From: an uncultured Clostridia bacterium
GTDB lineage: Bacteria > Bacillota > Clostridia > TANB77 > CAG-508
DNA length: 64,000 nucleotides
Reading direction: 5' to 3'
Assembly: GCA_944388035.1 (NCBI GenBank)
Contig: CALXHF010000005.1
Coordinates: 1-64,000 of the forward strand
In this document: piece after piece, positions 57,924-64,000 of the stretch
Position numbering within the stretch: the first letter of the stretch is position 1
Layout: every line of letters begins with the position of its first letter
Notes under the pieces: generated by a model
What the model was told of the DNA's origin: nothing
The model's input: only the letters and a program-made list of their open reading frames with translations
Databases searched by the model: none
Made by a program: the position numbers and the translations under genes

Positions 57924-58625
57924 TTGAGTACAAATTATTTAGAAAACAACTATTTAACATTAGTTGGAAAAGTTACAGGAGAAAAAAAATTTAGTCATGA
58001 AATATATGGAGAAAGTTTCTATGTGTTTAATCTAGAAATACCAAGACTTAGCGGAAACAGTGATATTATACCAATAACTGTTTCAGAAAGACTAATAAAA
58101 GAAGATACATTAGTAGAAGGAAAAAAACTATTAGTAAAAGGACAATTTAGATCATATAACAGTTATGAAAATGAAAAAAATAGATTAATACTAACAGTTT
58201 TTGCAAAAGACATCATAGAAGTAGAAGAAAATAATGAAGAAGAAGAAAATGAAATGGTAAAAAAAGACACAATAACAAATGAAGTTGTTTTAGTTGGTTA
58301 TATTTGTAAAAAACCAATTTATAGACAAACACCATTTGGACGTGAAATATCAGACCTATTACTTGCAGTAAATAGAGCATACAACAAATCAGATTATATA
58401 CCTTGTATAGCTTGGGGAAGAAATGCGAGATTTTGTCAAAACTTAGAAGTAGGAACAGAAGTTAAAGTAGTAGGAAGAGTTCAATCAAGAAATTATGAGA
58501 AAAAACACGAAGATGGAACTGTAGAAACAAGAGTAGCATATGAAGTTTCTGTAGGAAGTCTAGAAGTTATAGATGAAAACGAAGATAGTAAAGAAGAACC
58601 TGTAGAAAATCAAGAAGCTGTTTAA
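57924..58625 (+). CDS. Tandem OB-fold SSB-like protein
   Basis: The 233-aa protein has two OB-type domains. The first (LTLVGKVTGEKKFSHEIYGE) is divergent. The second (EVVLVGYICKKPIYRQTPFG, then CIAWGRNARFCQNLEVGTEV) clearly resembles SSB. An acidic linker and acidic C-terminus (ENEDSKEEPVENQEAV) are present, but the DDLPF tip of true SSB is missing. Clostridia often carry such a second SSB-like protein. TTG start follows GGGAGG. It probably binds single-stranded DNA; role unknown. Confidence 0.75.
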   Translation: MSTNYLENNYLTLVGKVTGEKKFSHEIYGESFYVFNLEIPRLSGNSDIIPITVSERLIKEDTLVEGKKLLVKGQFRSYNSYENEKNRLILTVFAKDIIEVEENNEEEENEMVKKDTITNEVVLVGYICKKPIYRQTPFGREISDLLLAVNRAYNKSDYIPCIAWGRNARFCQNLEVGTEVKVVGRVQSRNYEKKHEDGTVETRVAYEVSVGSLEVIDENEDSKEEPVENQEAV

Positions 58626-58650
58626 AAACATAAAATAAAAATAAATAAAA

Positions 58651-58695
58651 ACAATAAAAAGTTTCAAAAAGCTAGTTTTTTGAAACTTTTATTGT
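58651..58695 (+). terminator. Intrinsic terminator after the SSB-like gene
   Basis: The stem ACAATAAAAAGTTTCAAAAA pairs with TTTTTTGAAACTTTTATTGT around a short loop. Confidence 0.7.
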
Positions 58696-58731
58696 TATAA
58701 TAGCAATAGAAAAAATCAAGGAGAAAGTTTT

Positions 58732-60435
58732 ATGGAAAAAGAGTTAATAAAAAAAGAAAAAAACAGTAAAGAAAAACAATCAAAAATAAAGGCAAGTACA
58801 AAATTTACAATAATGGCAGTAATATTAATTGCTATTTTTTGTTTTGCATTAACACCAGTTACACTTCAAAATGATACATATTATACAATAAAGATTGGAG
58901 AGCATATAGTAAATAATGGAATAGATATGCAAGATCCATTTTCTTGGCACGAAAACTTACCATATACATATCCACATTGGTTATATGATTTAATAACATA
59001 TTTAATATATAATTTATTTGGGATGACAGGTATATATGTAACAACTTGTATATTATCAATAATATTGGGAATATCAGTATATGTTGTAAATAGAAAACTT
59101 TGTAAAAATCAATTATTTTCATTTTTAATAACAATAGGAGTAATGTACTTAATTAGTGGATATATAGCAGCAAGAGCACAATTAGTTACATTTATACTAT
59201 TTATATGGACAATATATTTTATAGAAAAATTTTTAGAAACCAAGAAAAAAAGATATGCTGTAGGTTTAATTGTAATACCAATATTAATAGCAAATATGCA
59301 CTCAGCAGTATTTCCATTTTACTTTGTATTATATTTACCATATATAGCAGAATATATAATTGCTTGTATATCTGAAGTAATTATATATAGAAAAATAAAA
59401 TTAAATCTAATAAAATTAAAAATAAAGATATTATCAAGAATAACAGAAAATGAAGAAAAAATAAATGAGCTAAAAGAAAAACTAAGAAAAATAGAAGAAA
59501 AAATAGATAAAATAAAAATAAAAAGAACAAAAGAATTAAAAAACCCATATAAAATAAAATTAGTAAAAAAAGATGCCGTAAAATGGTTAATATTAATATT
59601 TATAATATGTTTATTTACAGGATTATTAACACCAATAGGAGATACACCATATACGTATTTATTCAAAACAATGCAAGGAAATACAACACAAAATATAAAT
59701 GAACATTTGCCAATGACACTATCTAGTGAAACAGAAGTAATTTGTACATTAATATTGTTTTTATCAATAATGATATTTACAAAAACGAAAATAAGACTAT
59801 GTGATTTGTTTATGCTAGGAGGTTTATGCTATTTAATGCTTATGAGCAGAAGACAAATAACAATGTTTGCATTGATGTGTTCACCAATATTAAATAGGAT
59901 GTTAGTAGAACTTGCGAAAATATATACAAAAGAAAATATAGAACAAGTTGTAGAAAAACTAACAAAAGTATTTGCTATAATAGTAATTTCAGTAATAATG
60001 CTAGGACTTAGCTATTATGAAGGAAAAGATAAATTAGATGACACATATATAGATGAAACAGCGTATCCAGTACAAGCTTGTGATTATATATTAGAAAACA
60101 TAGACTTAAAAACAGCAAGATTTTATAATGAATATAATTATGGAAGTTATATGATATTTAGAGGAATACCAGTGTTTATAGACTCTAGAGCAGACCTATA
60201 TTCACCAGAATTTAATAATACAATAGATGATATATTTATGGACTTTATAAACACATCAAATATAGGAACATTTTACGAAGATACATTTGAAAAATATAAT
60301 ATAACACACGTAATAACATATAAAAACTCAAAAACAAATATGATAATAACAGACACAAAAGATCCAAAATATAAGGAATTATACAGTGACGAATATTTTG
60401 TAATATATGAAAGATTACAAGATGTTGAAAGATAA
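58732..60435 (+). CDS. Polytopic membrane protein, possible GT-C-type glycosyltransferase
   Basis: The 567-aa protein has about ten membrane segments. A luminal loop near the N-terminus reads LQNDTYYTIKIGEHIVNNGI, then DPFSWHENLPYTYPHWLYDL. This matches the first-loop pattern of GT39/GT83-like transferases, in which acidic residues and DPFSW recur. A Lys/Glu coiled coil (residues ~235-270) interrupts the bundle. The C-terminal soluble domain (TARFYNEYNYGSYMIFRGIP, then FIDSRADLYSPEF) is common in Clostridial members. The sugar and acceptor are unknown. AAGGAG precedes the ATG. Confidence 0.6.
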   Translation: MEKELIKKEKNSKEKQSKIKASTKFTIMAVILIAIFCFALTPVTLQNDTYYTIKIGEHIVNNGIDMQDPFSWHENLPYTYPHWLYDLITYLIYNLFGMTGIYVTTCILSIILGISVYVVNRKLCKNQLFSFLITIGVMYLISGYIAARAQLVTFILFIWTIYFIEKFLETKKKRYAVGLIVIPILIANMHSAVFPFYFVLYLPYIAEYIIACISEVIIYRKIKLNLIKLKIKILSRITENEEKINELKEKLRKIEEKIDKIKIKRTKELKNPYKIKLVKKDAVKWLILIFIICLFTGLLTPIGDTPYTYLFKTMQGNTTQNINEHLPMTLSSETEVICTLILFLSIMIFTKTKIRLCDLFMLGGLCYLMLMSRRQITMFALMCSPILNRMLVELAKIYTKENIEQVVEKLTKVFAIIVISVIMLGLSYYEGKDKLDDTYIDETAYPVQACDYILENIDLKTARFYNEYNYGSYMIFRGIPVFIDSRADLYSPEFNNTIDDIFMDFINTSNIGTFYEDTFEKYNITHVITYKNSKTNMIITDTKDPKYKELYSDEYFVIYERLQDVER

Positions 60436-60481
60436 AAATGAATAGGGATAAATAAAGAAAAAAGAAGGGAAAAAGAAAGAC

Positions 60482-61415
60482 TTGAAAACATTTATAGTAG
60501 AAAAAGAAGAAGAAGGAAATAGAATAGATAGTTATTTAGCAAAAAAAGATGGAGAACTATCAAGAGTTACAATTCAAAGACTAATAAAAGAAGAAAAAAT
60601 ATTAGTAAACGGAAAAAAAACAAAATCTTCATATAAAGTTTGTGAAAGTGATAGTATAACATTGCAAGAAGAAAAGCCAAAAGAAATAGAACTAAAAGCA
60701 GAAAATATTCCAATAGAAATTTTGTATGAAGATAATGATATAATAGTAGTAAACAAACCAAAAGGTATGGTGGTTCATCCAGGAAATCGGAAATCCAGAT
60801 GGGACATTAGTAAATGCTTTAATGAATATATGTAAAGACTCTTTATCAGGAATAGGTGGGGAAATAAGACCAGGAATAGTACATAGATTAGATAAAGACA
60901 CATCAGGAGTAATTTTAGTTGCAAAAAATGATAAAGCACATATAAATTTAAGTGAGCAAATAAAAAATCACGAAGTAGAAAAAACATATATAGCTTTAGT
61001 AAGAGGAATAGTAAAAGAAAACGAAGCTAAAATAGATATGCCAATAGGAAGAGACAAAAGTGATAGAAAAAAAATGGCAGTAAGAGAAGATGGCAAAAAT
61101 GCAGTTACAAATTTTAAAGTATTAGAAAGATATGAAAAAGATAATTGTACATTATTAGAAGTAAAAATAGAAACAGGAAGAACACATCAAATAAGAGTAC
61201 ATCTATCACATATAGGTTATCCAGTAATTGGAGATGAAGTATATTCAAACGGAAAAAACAAGTGGGGAATAAAAGGACAATGCTTACACGCCAAAAGTTT
61301 AAAATTTAAACACCCAATAACAAGAAAAGAAATGAAAATAGAAGCAGAATTACCAGAATATTTTAAAGAGATTTTGAGAAAAATGGGGACGGGGCATTTT
61401 TTTCTCAAAATGTAA
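60482..61415 (+). CDS. RluD-family 23S rRNA pseudouridine synthase, +1 frameshift at 60788
   Basis: The protein isomerises uridines in 23S rRNA. TTG at 60482 starts an S4 domain (DSYLAKKDGELSRVTIQRLI). The zero frame reaches VVHPGN, then CGG, and ends at 60834. Skipping C60788 gives HPGN-GNPDGTLVNALMNI, the conserved family segment. It continues to the catalytic Asp motif HRLDKDTSGVILVAKN and on to 61415, giving 310 aa. The last ~12 residues (MGTGHFFLKM) come from palindrome copy D. Without the shift the catalytic domain is missing entirely. Confidence 0.9.
60785..60791 (+). other. +1 frameshift site AAT CGG A (rluD-like)
   Basis: The zero frame is GGA AAT CGG AAA; the +1 frame is GGA AAT (C) GGA AAT. 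It restores HPGNGNPDGTLVNAL. The P-site codon is Asn AAT. Confidence 0.86.
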
Positions 61416-61451
61416 ATTAATGGGAAAATGAGACAAAAAAGCCCCGTCCCC
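61385..61451. repeat. Dispersed GGGGACGGGG palindrome, copy D
   Basis: Arms GGGGACGGGG (61385) and CCCCGTCCCC (61442) flank T- and A-rich segments. It overlaps the 3' end of the rluD-like gene and ends 25 bases before the rluB-like start. Confidence 0.82.
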
Positions 61452-61475
61452 AAAATTCTCATTTTGGGAGGAGAT

Positions 61476-62199
61476 ATGGAAGAAGAAAGATTGCAAAAAT
61501 TTTTATCAAGAGCAGGAATTGCTTCTAGAAGGAAAGCAGAAGAGCTTATTTTAAATGGTGAAATTTCAGTAAACGGAAAAGTTATTAAAGAATTAGGAAG
61601 TAAAATAATACCTGATATTGATAAAGTTTTTTATAAGGGGAAAGAAGTTAGAGTAAAAGACGATTTTGTATATATTTTACTAAATAAACCAATTGGATAT
61701 GTAACTACAGCAAGAGACCAGTTTAATAGAGATACTGTGTTAGATTTAGTTAAAGTAAAAGAAAAAATAGTTCCTTGTCGGAAGACTTGATATGTATACT
61801 TCTGGGGCTTTAATTCTTACTAATGATGGTGATTTTATATATAAAGTAACACATCCAAAACACAATATTGAAAAAACTTATACAGTAACTATTAGGGGAA
61901 TTGTTACTAAAGAGGAAGTAGAGAAACTAAAAAATGGAGTAAAAATTGATGATTATATTACAAAACCTGCTAAAGTTAAAATTTTAAAAACTGATGAAGA
62001 TAAAAATCAATCTAGATTAGAAATAACTATTCACGAGGGTAAAAATAGACAAGTAAGAAAGATGTGTGAAGCAATTAATCATAAAGTTTTAGCACTTCAC
62101 AGAAGTAAGTTTGCAGGGATAGATGTTAAAGATATACCTCTTGGAAAATGGAGATATTTAAATAAAGATGAAGTTAATAGAATATTTGAAAAAATTTAA
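61476..62199 (+). CDS. RluB/RsuA-family pseudouridine synthase, +1 frameshift at 61779
   Basis: The enzyme modifies rRNA uridines. ATG 61476 follows GGGAGGAG and begins EEERLQKFLSRAGIASRRKAEE (S4 domain). The zero frame reaches KEKIVPC, then CGG AAG ACT TGA. Skipping C61779 gives VPC-GRLDMYTSGALILTNDG, which contains the catalytic Asp in GRLD, and continues to 62199. Restored length is 240 aa, typical of the family. Later motifs are IEKTYTVTIRG and HEGKNRQVRKMCEAI. The shift falls one residue before GRLD, so the unshifted protein cannot be active. Confidence 0.91.
61776..61782 (+). other. +1 frameshift site TGT CGG A (rluB-like)
   Basis: The zero frame is CCT TGT CGG AAG; the +1 frame is CCT TGT (C) GGA AGA. 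It restores VPCGRLDMYTSG. The P-site codon is Cys TGT. Confidence 0.88.
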
Positions 62200-62227
62200 A
62201 GATTTGATTAAATTGTTTCGAAAAACA

Positions 62228-62256
62228 TTGAAATATTACAACGATATATATATAAT
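62228..62256 (+). promoter_or_regulatory. Promoter for the S1-domain gene
   Basis: TTGAAA at 62228 and TATAAT at 62251 are 17 bases apart, 35 bases before the coding start. Confidence 0.75.
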
Positions 62257-62290
62257 AGAAAAAACAAACATAAGATAAAGGAGAGTACAA

Positions 62291-63094
62291 ATGAATACAT
62301 TAAAATTTGAGCCAGAAGGTTGGAATAATGAAGTTACAAAATTAGATGAAAGAAATTGGAAAAGTTACAAAGAAAATAATGAAACATTACAAGGACTAGT
62401 TAAAAGATGTGATGATAATTATAATTTATATATAAGTTTTGAAAATGGTTTAGTCGGAAAAATACCACGTGAGGAAGTTGAAGCAATAAAAACAGGGGAT
62501 AATGGTTTACCAAAAGAAAATTTATGTATTGGAAAAGTCCATAAATTTGTTCAATTTAAAATTAAAGATATGGATAGTGAAAATGAATTAATATTATCTA
62601 GAAAGCAAGTTCAAAATGAAGCGATTAATTGGGTTAGAAATGATTTAGAAGTTGGTCAAAAAATAGATGGAATAGTTAAAAATATAAAACCATATGGTGC
62701 TTTTATTGAAATTGGTGGAGGAATTGTAGGTCTTGCTCATATTGAAGATTTATCTGTTGCAAGAATAAAAACACCTTATGAAAGGCTAAAAATTGGACAA
62801 AAGCTTGAAGTTGTGGTAAAATCAATAAATAGAGAACAAGGTAAAGTAATTTTATCATATAAAGAAATATTAGGTTCTTGGGAAGAAAATGCTTCTAAAT
62901 TTACAGCTGGAACTAGAGTTAAAGGGAAAGTTAGAGAAACAGAAAAAAACAAAAATGGTATTTTTATAGAGCTTACACCTAATCTAGTGGGTATGGCAGA
63001 ATATGAGGAAGGCTTAGAATATGGACAAGATGTGGAAGTATATATCAAAAAAATAGATTATGATAGAAAAAAGGTAAAATTACTTATTGTATAA
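62291..63094 (+). CDS. S1 RNA-binding domain protein (RpsA-like)
   Basis: The 267-aa protein has three S1-like segments: a divergent first (ETLQGLVKRCDDNYNLYISF), a canonical second (GQKIDGIVKNIKPYGAFIEI, then GIVGLAHIEDLS) and a third (GTRVKGKVRETEKNKNGIFI, then NLVGMAEYEEGLE). It resembles the short S1 homologues of low-GC Gram-positive bacteria, which bind RNA and may aid translation or stability. AAAGGAGAG precedes the ATG, and a good promoter lies upstream. Confidence 0.82.
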   Translation: MNTLKFEPEGWNNEVTKLDERNWKSYKENNETLQGLVKRCDDNYNLYISFENGLVGKIPREEVEAIKTGDNGLPKENLCIGKVHKFVQFKIKDMDSENELILSRKQVQNEAINWVRNDLEVGQKIDGIVKNIKPYGAFIEIGGGIVGLAHIEDLSVARIKTPYERLKIGQKLEVVVKSINREQGKVILSYKEILGSWEENASKFTAGTRVKGKVRETEKNKNGIFIELTPNLVGMAEYEEGLEYGQDVEVYIKKIDYDRKKVKLLIV

Positions 63095-63113
63095 TTTCAA
63101 GGAGGAAGTAGAA

Positions 63114-64000
63114 ATGGTTGAAGATAAAGAGATAAAAACAAAAGTATCACCATTTGCGATAAGAGAAGGAGAAATAAAAACATTTGATGGAAAAGATGGA
63201 TATGTTTCAATGCATCAGATTGTTCATAAAATAGATATTGGACATATAAATGATATTCATTTTGCTATTTTAGATTTAGTTAATGAATTTGAATTCATAA
63301 CATCAAGGCAAATTTATCAAATGCTAGAAATAAAAGGTATTGATGCAAAATCTCAAGATAAATTAAATAATAAATTAGAACAATTAGTTAAATCAAAAAT
63401 ATTAACTAGATATTATTTTAATTCAGAAGAGGGAAAAGGAATTTACCGTGTTTATTGTATGGAGAAAATGGGAAAATACTTACTTAGTTCTAGAGAGAAA
63501 GAGTGTAAATGGCAACCATCTGATAATACAAAACCAGTTGCTATGATTAAGAAAAGACTAGCAGGAAATCAAGTGTTAATTGCATATTTAAGAAAAGTTA
63601 AAGCTTTTGATAATTTTGTTGTAAAGCCTACTTTAACTGCAAAAATGACAGGCAAAACATTTAAAGCAACAGGTGGAAGTGTAAAACTTACTAAAAATAA
63701 AAAATCAATAGAGTTTTTATTTGAAGTTATTAGAAGAGAAGACGATTGGAAGAAAAAGCTTACTGAAAAGATGAGATTATATAAAGATTTTTACGAAAAT
63801 TTTGTTACAGGTGATTCTGGCTTTTCAAATATACCTCAATTAATACTTGTGTGTGAAGATGATAGACATATGGCGGAAACTTTTAAAGAAATTGTATTAA
63901 ATAAAGTAGAAATTCCTAAGATAAAATTATATTTTACAACTGATTTGAGACAAAACGAAGAGACTTTAGAAAGTACTTTAGTAGAATTTAAATTAGTAGA
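63114..64000 (+). CDS. Winged-helix-like protein, possibly replication-relaxation family, partial
   Basis: The gene runs off the window end; at least 295 codons are visible from ATG 63114 behind AAGGAGGAAG. The N-terminal part (IGHINDIHFAILDLVNEFEF, then ITSRQIYQMLEIKG) looks like a winged helix that could bind DNA. A downstream part (SGFSNIPQLILVCEDDRHMA) resembles the second half of replication-relaxation family proteins found in Firmicutes mobile elements. Similarity is by eye and weak. The protein's remaining end is not visible. Confidence 0.5.
   Translation, partial: MVEDKEIKTKVSPFAIREGEIKTFDGKDGYVSMHQIVHKIDIGHINDIHFAILDLVNEFEFITSRQIYQMLEIKGIDAKSQDKLNNKLEQLVKSKILTRYYFNSEEGKGIYRVYCMEKMGKYLLSSREKECKWQPSDNTKPVAMIKKRLAGNQVLIAYLRKVKAFDNFVVKPTLTAKMTGKTFKATGGSVKLTKNKKSIEFLFEVIRREDDWKKKLTEKMRLYKDFYENFVTGDSGFSNIPQLILVCEDDRHMAETFKEIVLNKVEIPKIKLYFTTDLRQNEETLESTLVEFKLV

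Noticed and set aside
6668..61779. The inserted C as an assembly or base-calling error
   Set aside because: Not fully excludable without reads. However, all ten Cs fall exactly between codons, always after T and before GGA/GGT, on both strands, while many other TGG and TTGG strings in the window are unaffected.
6512..62199. The nine interrupted genes as ordinary pseudogenes
   Set aside because: Each has a single interruption of identical form, no other decay, and includes genes such as smc and mfd that are hard to lose. True decay in this window (18042-18537) looks different.
1..64000. CRISPR array, tRNA or rRNA genes
   Set aside because: No regularly spaced direct repeats, cloverleaf or rRNA sequence was recognised on either strand.

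Overview
The window is a very AT-rich, densely packed bacterial chromosome segment. Gene content points to a spore-forming member of the Clostridia: a CwlD-type cortex amidase, a PdaB-like polysaccharide deacetylase, a YtaF-like membrane protein, AddB, RsgA, rpsF-ssb-rpsR, and frequent TTG/GTG starts behind strong AGGAGG-type ribosome binding sites. No rRNA, tRNA, CRISPR array, intact transposon or prophage was recognised. Species identity is not determinable from the sequence alone.

The main observation concerns decoding. Nine genes (UDG, mfd, smc, ytaF-like, cwlD, a cyclic-glucan-synthase-like giant gene, rarA, rluD-like, rluB-like) look broken, but each is restored to full family length by a +1 shift at one kind of site. 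The zero frame reads NNT CGG, the C is skipped, and translation resumes on GGA or GGT (Gly). There are ten sites, at 6668, 17275, 24499, 25817 (minus strand), 39161, 42595, 42893, 52755, 60788 and 61779; the giant gene needs two. In my manual scan these are the only in-frame CGG codons in any recognised gene: I found no CGG used as ordinary arginine, while AGA, CGT and CGA are. The codon before CGG always ends in T and is CTT in six of ten. This resembles the yeast Ty1 site CUU-AGG-C and the prfB site CUU-UGA. My inference is that CGG is unassigned or starved in this organism and acts as a genome-wide +1 frameshift signal in housekeeping genes.

Layout. 0.1-12.5 kb: DNA repair and housekeeping (OGG-type glycosylase, addB, laccase-domain protein, S66 peptidase, UDG, glutamate-synthase-like oxidoreductase, HD protein, topoisomerase III). 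12.6-18.5 kb: an orphan protein, an acyltransferase and a small membrane protein from overlapping divergent promoters, mfd, then a decayed region with an HTH pseudogene and a nuclease remnant. 18.6-30.2 kb: two SPOUT methyltransferases, an Rpn-like nuclease, an XRE regulator, smc, ytaF-like, a Ca2+-type P-ATPase and the rpsF-ssb-rpsR operon. 30.2-38.9 kb: a BRO-type phage-derived protein, membrane proteins, a REC-GGDEF protein, a radical SAM protein, a RelA/SpoT homologue with a degenerate synthetase domain, rsgA and a NUDIX gene with an in-frame TGA. 39-49 kb: cwlD, a membrane-anchored protein and the 8.2-kb glucan synthase gene. 49-64 kb: orphan proteins, HD phosphohydrolase, ruvA, rarA, paired half-size TSUP permeases, cell-surface and sporulation genes, a tandem-OB SSB-like protein, two pseudouridine synthases, an S1-domain protein and a gene cut by the window edge.

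A dispersed palindrome with GGGGACGGGG / CCCCGTCCCC arms occurs four times at gene ends (addB, smc, glucan synthase, rluD-like). Intrinsic terminators are common between genes, and two of them embed the ribosome binding site of the next gene.
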